A stretch of 64,000 bases of DNA from Methylobacterium sp. NEAU K (GTDB taxonomy: Bacteria; Pseudomonadota; Alphaproteobacteria; Rhizobiales; Beijerinckiaceae), in NCBI RefSeq assembly GCF_030700285.1, contig NZ_JAUYZJ010000029.1, positions 1 to 64,000 on the forward strand, given 5' to 3'. A model generated the notes under the pieces. It had not been told where the DNA came from. It did not search any database and worked only from the letters and a program-made list of their open reading frames with translations. Below are positions 34,501 to 46,058 of this stretch, one piece after another. Numbering within the stretch: position 1 is the first letter of the stretch; the number at the start of each line of letters is the position of its first letter. The position numbers were made by a program, and so were the translations under genes.

Positions 34501-36505
34501 GCTGCTGGAGGCCCAGGCCTACCGGCTGGCCCATTGGCGGGTCGCCTCCAGCGACATCAACTACCGCCGCTTCTTCGACGTGAACTCCCTGGCGGGCCTG
34601 CGGGTGGAGCTGTCCGACATCTTCCACCGCTCGCACGAGACCGTGTTCCGGCATATCCGCGAGGGCCGGATCGACGGGTTGCGCATCGACCATATCGACG
34701 GGCTCGCCGACCCGCTGGGCTACGCGCGGGCGCTCCAGGCCGCCGTGGGCCCGGGCTTCTACGTCGTGGTGGAGAAGATCCTGGAACCCGGGGAGCGGCT
34801 GCGGCCCTGGCCGGTGGCCGGCACCACCGGCTACGACGTGCTCAACCAGCTCGACGGCATCCTGGTGGATAAGGGCCGGCAGGGGAAGGTCAAGCGCCTC
34901 TACGAATGGGCCACGGGCTACGACGAACCCTACGGCTTCCAGCTCCGCGCCGCCAAGGCCGAGATCCTGGAGATCAGCTTCGCCAGCGAGCTGGAGGTGC
35001 TGACCACCGACCTGAAGGAGGTGGCCGATGCCGACCGGCGCACCCGCGACTTCACCGTCAACGCCCTGCGCCGGGCGCTGATCGAGATCATCGCGCGCTT
35101 CCCGACCTATCGCAGCTACCTGCCGCCGGAGCTGGAGGAGGGGGAGGTCGAGCCCGAGGACGTGCGCCTGATCGAGGGGGCGGTCGCCAAGGCCAAGCGC
35201 TGGTCGGGCCTGCCCGACCGCTCGGTGCACGACTTCGCCGCCAGCGTCCTGCTCGGGCGCGTCGAGACCGCGGGCCCGGGCCGCCCGGATCCGCGGGTGG
35301 TGCTGCGCTTCCGCCGCCGGTTCCAGCAGCTCACCGGCCCGGTCATGGCCAAGAGCCTGGAGGATACCCTGTTCTACCGGTACGCCTGCCTGCTCGGCCT
35401 CAACGAGGTCGGTGGCGATCCGGGAGAGTACGGCATCGACGAAGGCCATTTCCACGACCTCCAGGTCGCCCGCGCCCGCGACTGGCCGAACGCCATGATC
35501 ACCACGGCGACCCACGACACCAAGCGCGGCGAGGACGCCCGGACCCGGCTGCTCGCCCTCTCGGAGATCCCGGAGGGCTGGGCCGGCGCCTGGGATCTGT
35601 GGCAGCGCACGGCCGGGCCGCACCTCGCCCGCATCGACGGCGAGCCGGCTCCCGATGCCAACGACCAGTGGATGTTCTTCCAGGCGATCCTCGGCGCTTG
35701 GCCGCTGGACCTGCTGGAGGGGGACGCGGCGGACGCGATCGCGGCGTTCCGCGACCGCCTGATCGCCTACGGCGAGAAGGCCATGCGCGAGGGCAAGCGC
35801 CGGTCGAGCTGGGTCAATGTCGACGCGGTCTACGAGGGCGCGGTCCGGAAGCTGTTCACCGCGCTGATCGCCCCGGGCTCGGACTTCTTGGCGGAACTCC
35901 GGCCGTTCGCGCGGCGGCTCGCCCATCTCGGCATGCTCGCCGGGCTGGGGCGGACGGTGCTGAAATGCACCCTGCCGGGCCTGCCCGACACCTATCAGGG
36001 CACGGAGATCTGGGATTTCTCGTTCGTGGATCCCGACAACCGCCGCCCGGTGGACTACCCCGCCCTGGAGCAGATGCTCGAACAGGGCGGCACCCCGGCC
36101 GCGCTGCTGCCGCACTGGCCGGACGGGCGGGTGAAGCAGGCGACGCTGGCGCGGCTGCTGGGCGAGCGGGCCGAGCGCCCGGCCTTCTACGCGAGTGCGG
36201 CCTACGAGCCGGTCGCCGCGAAGGGCGACCGGGCGGGCCACGTGATCGCGTACCGCCGGACCGATCCCGGCGAGGAGGGCGGCGACCTGTTCGTCGCGGT
36301 GCCGCGCCTGGTCGCGGATCTCGTCGGCGCGGGTGTCTGGTCGGGGGAGGCCTTCGCGGGCACCCGGGTCGATCTCGGGGCCGGCACCCGCTGGCGCGAC
36401 ATCGTCTCGGGCCGGATCGTCGAGGGGCACGGGGAGGGCGACGGCGTCGATCTCGGCCTGCTCCTGCGCGACCTGCCCTACGCGGTCCTGCGGCGCGCTC
36501 CGTGA
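31580..36505 (+). CDS. malQ-treY: MalQ-TreY fusion: 4-alpha-glucanotransferase / maltooligosyltrehalose synthase
   Basis: One uninterrupted frame encodes 1641 residues. Residues about 1-700 are a GH77 amylomaltase: Asp in AIRIDHAFQL (about 462), Glu in VIAEDLGTAPEGF (about 511) and Asp in ITTHDLPTFVGWW (about 560). Residues about 712-1641 are TreY (GH13_26): ATYRLQFHKDFTF, IVPNHMGV, GLRIDHIDGLADP (about 1032), VVVEKILEPGERL (about 1063), ATHDTKRGEDAR (about 1311) and the C-terminal LPGLPDTYQGTEIWD. MalQ would rebuild chains long enough for TreY, which converts the reducing end to trehalose for TreZ. The GTG start overlaps the treZ stop. Both active sites look intact. Confidence 0.95.
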   Translation: MSDLETLADLVGVAAGYTDAFGQPVETSLEVRRGLLAALGFAVEDAAGVAKSLAQVEALRRGLVPPLLPVEARRAARVPVRSRDGAPHTLVWRLVDERGTAREGRSNMQGSGPGQDAGFELPPLTPGYHRLTVQAGRVRAESWVIAAPQRCWRPRPYAEEGASDWGMAAQLYGLRSATNIGIGTYDDAGEAAREAGLRGAAFLGLSPVHALFGTDRTKISPYSPSSRLFLETLFIAPRSLPGLPGSRAEALLAERADAVASLREAALVDHQGVADVLDPVLRALWAESPARAGTDAGFERFRREGGADLEAHAVFEALSEHFRGQGAHWLGDWPADYRRAGTEAVRSFAAGNAEAIGYHAWLQYLADGQLAAASAAALGAGMRVGLYRDLAVGADRGGSEIWSHPERFAEKVSIGAPPDLLAPRGQNWGLPAFDPLEMERDGLSAFRALVQANMRHAGAIRIDHAFQLARLFLIPLGAGAQAGAYVAMPFEPMLAVLRLESHRNKCLVIAEDLGTAPEGFSDALMRAGVLSYRILAFEREGDGRFKVPSAYPRDALTAITTHDLPTFVGWWRGVDTDTRQSLGLYDQDRAEAERAERVVERRRLTEALAGEQLLPSAEPPDAAPFEAAARYLARAPSMLTAVQYEDVVSELAQANVPGSTEGYPNWRRKLDRDLVDIAAPGGPLAKLAAALSAEARGPRSGAARLAAPPPHATYRLQFHKDFTFADAARIVPYLKKLGISHVYASPLQKARAGSTHGYDIVDHGAINPELGGEAGFVAFSETLHVHELKLLLDIVPNHMGVGGSDNPWWLSVLEWGSLSPFADAFDIDWQRLGAGRNLVIPFLGDRYGEALEKGTLELKFDPETGAFSVWHYEHQLPIRPLSYPTILNRVIAAIGAVDDDTTAELLAISERLRAMSIDTDPDRRRGFPEEAEGLKRRLAEIYGVSSLIQEATANTLALLNGFKGRPDSFGPLHRLLEAQAYRLAHWRVASSDINYRRFFDVNSLAGLRVELSDIFHRSHETVFRHIREGRIDGLRIDHIDGLADPLGYARALQAAVGPGFYVVVEKILEPGERLRPWPVAGTTGYDVLNQLDGILVDKGRQGKVKRLYEWATGYDEPYGFQLRAAKAEILEISFASELEVLTTDLKEVADADRRTRDFTVNALRRALIEIIARFPTYRSYLPPELEEGEVEPEDVRLIEGAVAKAKRWSGLPDRSVHDFAASVLLGRVETAGPGRPDPRVVLRFRRRFQQLTGPVMAKSLEDTLFYRYACLLGLNEVGGDPGEYGIDEGHFHDLQVARARDWPNAMITTATHDTKRGEDARTRLLALSEIPEGWAGAWDLWQRTAGPHLARIDGEPAPDANDQWMFFQAILGAWPLDLLEGDAADAIAAFRDRLIAYGEKAMREGKRRSSWVNVDAVYEGAVRKLFTALIAPGSDFLAELRPFARRLAHLGMLAGLGRTVLKCTLPGLPDTYQGTEIWDFSFVDPDNRRPVDYPALEQMLEQGGTPAALLPHWPDGRVKQATLARLLGERAERPAFYASAAYEPVAAKGDRAGHVIAYRRTDPGEEGGDLFVAVPRLVADLVGAGVWSGEAFAGTRVDLGAGTRWRDIVSGRIVEGHGEGDGVDLGLLLRDLPYAVLRRAP

Positions 36506-36511
36506 GGAGCT

Positions 36512-36554
36512 TCCCACCGCGGTGCCAGCCCGTGCTTCGCCACGGGCGGTGGGA
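36512..36554. terminator. Hairpin after malQ-treY
   Basis: TCCCACCGC (36512-36520) pairs perfectly with GCGGTGGGA (36546-36554), and inside it CCCGTG pairs with CACGGG around a 6-base loop. It begins six bases after the malQ-treY stop. There is no T-tract, so Rho-independent termination is uncertain. Confidence 0.5.
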
Positions 36555-36571
36555 ATTCGCAACCCGGTCCC

Positions 36572-36605
36572 TCGTTCCGGGCTCCCCTGCGCGGCCCCGG
36601 AACGA
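36572..36605. terminator. Second hairpin in the same gap
   Basis: TCGTTCCGGG (36572-36581) pairs perfectly with CCCGGAACGA (36596-36605) around a 14-base loop. It resembles mobile intergenic repeats of this bacterial group more than a simple terminator. Confidence 0.45.
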
Positions 36606-36817
36606 CGGTGCGGATTTCGGACTCGGAGCGGGAGGCACGTCCGGCGACGAACGTGCGCTCGACCGGCGTGATCCCCGCTGCGACGCGGGCTTCCCCGTAG
36701 CCCTGTCATGCAAATCTGCTGAGGGAAGACCGGCGCGGGCCTGATCCGCGCCGGCCGCCGGACACGCCCGGGCGGTTCGGGCGTTACGAGACTCGAGACC
36801 AGGAGCCAGAGGCCAGC

Positions 36818-40201
<3,384 letters not shown>

Positions 40202-40347
40202 GGCCGCGCATGGCACCTGACCATGACCCATGACCCCGGCGGCGGGCCTGCCCGTCGCCGACCATTGCCCCGCGCGGCCCACCGCTCGCGCCCCGGCCGG
40301 TCCCGACCGCCGGTCCCTTGACATTCGACCGATGAGGCAGCGACGCG

Positions 40348-43300
40348 ATGATCGATCGCAGCGACCCGCAATGGTACCGTGACGCCATCATCTACCAGAT
40401 CCACGTCAAGTCGTTCTTCGACTCGAACGACGACGGGATCGGCGACTTCGAGGGCCTGACCCGGCGGCTCGACTACGTCCGCGACCTCGGCGTCACGGCG
40501 ATCTGGCTGATGCCGTTCTACCCCTCGCCCCTGCGCGACGACGGCTACGACATCGCCGATTACGAGGGCATCAATCCGTCCTACGGGACCATGGAGGACT
40601 TCAAGGCCTTCGTGGAGGCGGCGCACGCGCGCGGCCTGCGGGTGATCACCGAGCTCGTCATCAACCACACGAGCGACCAGCACCCCTGGTTCCAGGCGGC
40701 CCGCGAGGCCCCCCCCGGCTCGCCCGAGCGCGACTTCTACGTCTGGTCGGACACCGACGCGCCGTACAAGGATACGCGCATCATATTCCTCGACACCGAG
40801 GCCTCGAACTGGACCTGGGACCCGGTCGCCAAGCAGTATTTCTGGCACCGCTTCTACAGCCACCAGCCGGATCTCAACTTCGACAACCCGAAGGTGCTGG
40901 ACGCCGTCATCGGGACGATGCGCTACTGGCTCGACATGGGCGTCGACGGCCTGCGGCTCGACGCGATCCCCTATCTGATCGAGCGGGACGGCACGAATTG
41001 CGAGAACCTCCAGGAAACGCATGATGTCATAAAAAAAATCCGCGCCGCCCTCGACGCCAGCTATCCCGACCGGATGCTGCTGGCCGAGGCCAATCAGTGG
41101 CCGGAGGAGACCGCCCAGTATTTCGGCGACGGCGACGAATGCCACATGGCGTTCCACTTCCCGCTGATGCCGCGGATGTACATGGCGATCGCCCGGGAGG
41201 ACCGGCACCCGATCACCGACATCATGCGCCAGACCCCGGAGATCCCCGAGGGCTGCCAATGGGCGATCTTTTTGCGGAATCACGACGAGCTGACCCTCGA
41301 GATGGTCACCGCCGAGGAGCGTGACTACCTCTGGTCGTTCTACGCCGCCGAGCGCCGGGCCCGGATCAACCTCGGCATCCGCCGCCGCCTCGCGCCGCTC
41401 CTGGAGAACGACCGGCGCAAGATCGAGCTGATGAAGTCCCTCGTCCTGTCGATGCCCGGCACGCCGGTGCTCTATTACGGCGACGAGATCGGCATGGGCG
41501 ACAACATCTATCTCGGCGACCGCGACGGGGTGCGCACGCCGATGCAATGGTCGCCCGACCGCAACGGCGGTTTTTCGCGGGCGAACCCGCAGCGGCTGTT
41601 CCTGCCGGCGATCCAGGACCCGATCTACGGCTTCGACGCGATCAACGTCGAGGCGCAGACCCAGTCGCAGACGAGCCTTCTGAACTGGACGCGGCGCATG
41701 ATCGCGATCCGCAACAACAGCGTCGCCCTCGGGCGCGGCACGATCCAGTTCCTCTATCCCGGCAACCGCAAGGTGCTGGCCTGGATCCGCGAGCACGGGG
41801 ACGAGCGGATCCTGTGCGTGGCCAACCTGTCGCGCGCGCCGCAGGCGGTGCAGCTCGACCTGTCGGAGCTGCGCACCGCGGTGCCGATCGAGCTGACCGG
41901 CGGCTCCGAGTTCCCGGCGATCGGCGACCTGCCCTACCTGCTGACCCTGCCGGCCTACGGTTTCTACTGGTTCTCCCTCAGCGCCGCCCGCTCGGGGGCG
42001 ATCGGACCGCAGCAGGAGCCGCCGGAGCTGTTCACCCTGGTGCTCACCGGCGGCATCGAGAGCCTGATGAGCGGGCGCGAGCGCGTCGCCTTCGAGCGGA
42101 CCGTGGTGCCGCCGTTCCTGACCAGCCGGCGCTGGTTCGGCGCCAAGGGCTCGCGGATCCGGTCCGTGAAGGTGGTCGACTGCGCCGCCCTGAAGGACGT
42201 GGACGGGAGCGCGCGCTTCCTCTTGCCGCGGCTGCAGGTGCAGCTCGCCAACGGCGAGAGCCACGAATACTTCATGCCGGTGGGCGTCGAGGAGGGCCGG
42301 GAAGACGAGACGCTGCTGCCCTTCGCGGTCGCGCGGGTGCGCCGCGGGCCGCGCACCGGCCTGCTCTACGGCGCGGCCGGCTCCAACGACTTCGCCGCCT
42401 GCCTGATCGACGACATGCGCCAGGGCCGGGAGATCCCAACGGAGAGCGGGCGGCTGGTCTTCGCCACCACGTCGGCCTTCGACGCGGGCGTCACGGTGGA
42501 TCCCGCCGACATCCGCCGTCTCTCGGCCGAGCAGAGCAACACCTCGATCGCCATCGGCTCGAAGATGATGCTCAAGCTGCTGCGCCGGCTGCAGCCGGGC
42601 ACGCATCCCGAGATCGAGGTCGGGCGCTTCCTCACCGAGACCGCCGGCTTCGCCAACACCCCGGCGCTGCTCGGCACCCTGGAGCACGTGGCCGAGGACG
42701 GCACCCGCACGGCGCTCGCCGTGCTGCAGAAATTCGTCATCAACCAGGGCGACGCCTGGACCCTGATGCTGGAGGGGCTGCGCCGGGACTTCGAGACCGT
42801 GGTGCTCACCCCCGAGAGCGAGGCCGCGAGCCCCGAGGAGGCGTTCCAGGCCCACGGGCCCTGGGCGGACCTGCTCGGCCGGCGCACCGCCGAGATGCAC
42901 GCCGCCTTCGCGATGGAAACGGACGACCCGGCCTTCGCGGCCGAGCCCTTCGCGGAGGAGGACCTCGCGGTGCTCGCCCGGGACGCCCGCCACCAGGCCG
43001 AGCGGGCCTTCCGGGCCCTGAAGGGCCTCGCCGAGCGCGGCCTCGATGCGGGCAAGCCCGCCTGCGCGGCGCTGGCGGGGCGTCGGGCCGAGGTCGAGGC
43101 GCTGATCGAGGCGCTCACCACCGAGCCGCCGCGCGGCGCCCACAAGATCCGCATCCACGGCGACTACCATCTCGGGCAGGTGCTGGTCTCCGAGAGCGAC
43201 CTGATCATCGTCGATTTCGAGGGCGAGCCCTCGCGGCCGGCCGACGAGCGGCGCGCCAAGTCGACGCCCCTGCGCGACGTGGCCGGGCTGATGCGCTCCT

Positions 43301-43626
43301 TCGCGTACGGGGCCGAGACGGTGACCCGCGAGATCGCCGCCCGGTTCGGCGATTCCGAGGAGCGGGCGCGGGGCGCCGCCACCGCGTGGCGGGGCATGAT
43401 CGAGGCGGCCTTCCTGGCCGGCTACGAGGCCGCTGTCGCGGGATCGCGGGCGGCCGTGACCGATCCGGCCACCCGGGCCCGGCTGCTGCGCCTCTGCCTG
43501 CTGACCAAGGCGCTCTACGAGGTCGATTACGAGGCCAACAACCGGCCGGACTGGATCGAAATCCCCGCACGCGGGGTTCTCACCATTCTGGACACGGACG
43601 GACACGAGCCCGGAGTATCTGAATGA
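40348..43626 (+). CDS. treS: Trehalose synthase-maltokinase fusion
   Basis: This 1092-residue fusion interconverts trehalose and maltose and then phosphorylates maltose. TreS (about 1-555): start WYRDAIIYQIHVKSFFDSNDDGIGDFEGL, D205 (GLRLDAIPYL), E247 (LLAEANQWPE) and D313 (FLRNHDELTLEM). Maltokinase/Pep2 part (about 570-1092): FLTSRRWFGAKG, IHGDYHLGQVL (near 934-944) with the catalytic Asp, and IVDFEGEPSRP with the metal-binding Asp (near 955). The product maltose-1-phosphate feeds GlgE encoded just upstream. The stop overlaps the glgB start (ATGA). An unusual A8 run lies at 41031-41038 within the TreS part. Confidence 0.96.
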   Translation: MIDRSDPQWYRDAIIYQIHVKSFFDSNDDGIGDFEGLTRRLDYVRDLGVTAIWLMPFYPSPLRDDGYDIADYEGINPSYGTMEDFKAFVEAAHARGLRVITELVINHTSDQHPWFQAAREAPPGSPERDFYVWSDTDAPYKDTRIIFLDTEASNWTWDPVAKQYFWHRFYSHQPDLNFDNPKVLDAVIGTMRYWLDMGVDGLRLDAIPYLIERDGTNCENLQETHDVIKKIRAALDASYPDRMLLAEANQWPEETAQYFGDGDECHMAFHFPLMPRMYMAIAREDRHPITDIMRQTPEIPEGCQWAIFLRNHDELTLEMVTAEERDYLWSFYAAERRARINLGIRRRLAPLLENDRRKIELMKSLVLSMPGTPVLYYGDEIGMGDNIYLGDRDGVRTPMQWSPDRNGGFSRANPQRLFLPAIQDPIYGFDAINVEAQTQSQTSLLNWTRRMIAIRNNSVALGRGTIQFLYPGNRKVLAWIREHGDERILCVANLSRAPQAVQLDLSELRTAVPIELTGGSEFPAIGDLPYLLTLPAYGFYWFSLSAARSGAIGPQQEPPELFTLVLTGGIESLMSGRERVAFERTVVPPFLTSRRWFGAKGSRIRSVKVVDCAALKDVDGSARFLLPRLQVQLANGESHEYFMPVGVEEGREDETLLPFAVARVRRGPRTGLLYGAAGSNDFAACLIDDMRQGREIPTESGRLVFATTSAFDAGVTVDPADIRRLSAEQSNTSIAIGSKMMLKLLRRLQPGTHPEIEVGRFLTETAGFANTPALLGTLEHVAEDGTRTALAVLQKFVINQGDAWTLMLEGLRRDFETVVLTPESEAASPEEAFQAHGPWADLLGRRTAEMHAAFAMETDDPAFAAEPFAEEDLAVLARDARHQAERAFRALKGLAERGLDAGKPACAALAGRRAEVEALIEALTTEPPRGAHKIRIHGDYHLGQVLVSESDLIIVDFEGEPSRPADERRAKSTPLRDVAGLMRSFAYGAETVTREIAARFGDSEERARGAATAWRGMIEAAFLAGYEAAVAGSRAAVTDPATRARLLRLCLLTKALYEVDYEANNRPDWIEIPARGVLTILDTDGHEPGVSE

Positions 43627-45908
43627 CGGCGATCGACGAGACTTTCGCACCGCGGATCGACCCGGAAGCGGGGACGGCGCGGCACGCGGATGTCCCGGGT
43701 TCCGGGGCCGCCTCGGCGCACCCGAGCGTCCACCCGGACGCGATCGCCGCCCTGATGGCCGCCAATCACGGCGATCCCTTCGCGGTGCTCGGCCCCCACC
43801 GGGTCGGCCCCGACGCCTGGGAGGTGCGGGCCGTGCTGCCGGAGGCGCGGGCGGCCGCCCTCGTGATGGACGGACGCACCGTTCCATTCGAGAAGCGCCA
43901 CCCGGAGGGCTTCTACGTCGCCCGGGTCGAGGGCGAGGGCCGGCCGCTCTACGAGATCGAGGTCGAGTTCTGGGACGGGACGAAGCGCCGGCGCTTCGAC
44001 CCCTACGGCTTCGGCTCGTCGATCGAGCAGTACGACGTGGCGGCCCTGCGCGAGGTCGGCACCAACCTCGTCTACCGGATGCTCGGCGCCCAATCCGGGC
44101 AGCTCGACGGCATCGACGGCTTCCGCTTCGCGGTCTGGGCGCCGAACGCCCGCAAGGTCAGCGTGGTCGGCGACTTCAACGACTGGGACGGGCGGCGCCA
44201 CCCGATGCGCCTGTGGCGGGACGGCGGGATCTGGGAGCTGTTCGTGCCCGGCCTCAAGGCGGGGGCCCGCTACAAGTTCGAGATCCGCGGCCCCGACGGC
44301 GCCCTGGCCCCGCTCAAGGCCGACCCGGTCGCCTTCGCGGCCGAGCACCCGCCGGAGACCGCCTCGGTCACGCACGGGGCGGGGGAGTTCGACTGGCGCG
44401 ATTCCGGCTGGATGACCACCCGCGGCGCCAAGGATCCGCGTCACGCGGCGATCTCGATCTACGAGGTCCATCTCGGCTCCTGGGCACGGGTGCCCGAGGA
44501 GGGCAACCGCTACCTCACCTACAAGGAGCTGGGCGAGCGGCTGATCCCCTACGTCAAGGATATGGGCTTCACCCATATCGAGATGCTGCCGATCACCGAG
44601 TTCCCGTTCGACGGTTCCTGGGGCTACCAGCCGGTCTCGCTGTTCGCCCCGACCAGCCGCTTCGGCAGCCCGGAGGAGTTCGCGGCCTTCGTCGACGCCG
44701 CCCACGAGGCCGGCATCGGCGTACTGCTCGACTGGGTGCCCGGCCACTTCCCGCTGGACGCCCACGGGCTCGGCCTGTTCGACGGCACCCACCTCTACGA
44801 GCACGCCGATCCGCGCCAGGGCTTCCACCAGGATTGGGGCACCTACATCTACAATTTCGGGCGGACCGAGGTCGCGACCTTCCTGGCCGCCAACGCCCGG
44901 TTCTGGCTGGAGCACTACCACCTCGACGGCCTGCGCGTGGATGCGGTGGCCTCGATGCTCTACCTCGACTACTCGCGCCGCCAGGGCGAGTGGATCCCGA
45001 ACCGCTACGGCGGCAACGAGAACCTCGACGCCATCGACTTCCTGCGCAAGACCAACGAGGCGACCTACAGCCACGCGCCCGGCACGATCACGGTGGCGGA
45101 GGAATCGACCTCCTGGCCGGGGGTCTCGCACCCGACCTACACGGGCGGCCTCGGCTTCGGCTTCAAGTGGAACATGGGCTGGATGCACGACACGCTGAAA
45201 TACGTGTCGGAGGATCCGATCCACCGCCGCTACCACCACCACAACCTGACCTTCGGGCTGCTCTACGCCTTCTCGGAGAATTTCATCCTGCCGCTGTCCC
45301 ACGACGAGGTCGTGCACGGGAAGGGCTCGCTGCTCGGCAAGATGCCGGGCGACCGCTGGCAGAAATTCGCGAATCTGCGCGCCTATTTCGGCTTCATGTG
45401 GGGCCATCCCGGCAAGAAGCTGCTGTTCATGGGCGGCGAGTTCGGCCAGGAGCGCGAGTGGAACCACGACATCAGCCTGGACTGGCACCTGCTCGACGAT
45501 CCCCTGCACAAGGGGGTGAAGGACGTGGTGCGCGACCTCAACCGGCTCTACGTCTCGACGCCGGCGCTCTACGCCCGGGACGCCGAGCAGACCGGGTTCC
45601 AGTGGCTGGTGGCCGACGACCAGGACAACAGCGTGATCGCCTGGGCGCGCAAGGGCGCCAATCCCGGCGAGATCGCCGTCGTGGTCTCGAACTTCACCCC
45701 GGTGCCGCGCGAGGGCTACCGGATCGGCGTGCCGGAGGCGGGCTTCTACCGCGAGGCGTTCAACTCGGATGCGGGCGTCTACGGCGGCGCGAACATCGGC
45801 AACCAGGGCGGTCGCCACACCGAGGATCAGGCGAGCCACGGCCAGGGCCAGTCCCTGTCGCTGACCCTGCCGCCGCTGGCCACGATGATCTTCGTGCTGG
45901 AGGGGTAG
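43623..45908 (+). CDS. glgB: 1,4-alpha-glucan branching enzyme
   Basis: The 761-residue GH13 enzyme creates alpha-1,6 branches. An N-terminal extension and a first beta-sandwich domain precede the CBM48 (FRFAVWAPNARKVSVVGDFNDWDG). The barrel has D440 (GLRVDAVASMLYLDY), E493 (ITVAEESTSWPGV) and the HD pair in LSHDEVVHGKGSLLGKMPGD. Length and order are those of full-length bacterial GlgB. The ATGA overlap with treS shows one transcript for glgE-treS-glgB, the canonical GlgE-pathway set. Confidence 0.97.
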   Translation: MTAIDETFAPRIDPEAGTARHADVPGSGAASAHPSVHPDAIAALMAANHGDPFAVLGPHRVGPDAWEVRAVLPEARAAALVMDGRTVPFEKRHPEGFYVARVEGEGRPLYEIEVEFWDGTKRRRFDPYGFGSSIEQYDVAALREVGTNLVYRMLGAQSGQLDGIDGFRFAVWAPNARKVSVVGDFNDWDGRRHPMRLWRDGGIWELFVPGLKAGARYKFEIRGPDGALAPLKADPVAFAAEHPPETASVTHGAGEFDWRDSGWMTTRGAKDPRHAAISIYEVHLGSWARVPEEGNRYLTYKELGERLIPYVKDMGFTHIEMLPITEFPFDGSWGYQPVSLFAPTSRFGSPEEFAAFVDAAHEAGIGVLLDWVPGHFPLDAHGLGLFDGTHLYEHADPRQGFHQDWGTYIYNFGRTEVATFLAANARFWLEHYHLDGLRVDAVASMLYLDYSRRQGEWIPNRYGGNENLDAIDFLRKTNEATYSHAPGTITVAEESTSWPGVSHPTYTGGLGFGFKWNMGWMHDTLKYVSEDPIHRRYHHHNLTFGLLYAFSENFILPLSHDEVVHGKGSLLGKMPGDRWQKFANLRAYFGFMWGHPGKKLLFMGGEFGQEREWNHDISLDWHLLDDPLHKGVKDVVRDLNRLYVSTPALYARDAEQTGFQWLVADDQDNSVIAWARKGANPGEIAVVVSNFTPVPREGYRIGVPEAGFYREAFNSDAGVYGGANIGNQGGRHTEDQASHGQGQSLSLTLPPLATMIFVLEG

Positions 45909-45920
45909 GGGATCGTCCCC

Positions 45921-46033
45921 AAAGGTCACGGATCCAAAAGGTCCGTGACCTTTGGCGGGTCCAGGGCGGAGCCCTGGTGTCGGGCTTCGGCCGATCCGTC
46001 GGGGCTCCGCCCCGACACCCCGCCAAAGGGCTG
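45921..46033. repeat. Structured intergenic repeat, copy 1 (between glgB and glgA)
   Basis: The element starts with a perfect 12-bp stem (AAAGGTCACGGA at 45921-45932 with its complement at 45942-45953, 9-base loop). Next comes CCAGGGC-gga-GCCCTGG (45961-45977), then TCGGGGC-tcc-GCCCCGA (45999-46015). An outer pairing joins TTTGGCGGG (45951-45959) to CCCGCCAAA (46018-46026), and AGGGCT-g-AGCCCT closes the set. It lies between convergent genes and can serve as a two-way terminator. A related copy follows glgP. Confidence 0.75.
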
Positions 46034-46058
46034 AGCCCTCTGGAAACCCGGTTTGGCG

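Larger units (their letters stand above)
36506..36817. other. Structured gap between malQ-treY and glgE
   Basis: The 312-bp gap opens with a hairpin at 36512-36554 and holds a second at 36572-36605. It ends in the ribosome site of the glgE gene. No gene is supported. The hairpins probably separate an upstream otsA-glgX-treZ-malQ/treY unit from the downstream glgE-treS-glgB unit. Confidence 0.55.

Noticed and set aside
40318..40323. TTGACA box just before treS
   Set aside because: It is only 25 bases from the ATG, so a -10 and transcription start would not leave room for the ribosome site.
41031..41038. treS as a frameshifted pseudogene at the A8 run
   Set aside because: The frame is intact on both sides and all TreS and maltokinase residues are present; the run is reported only as a mutable site.
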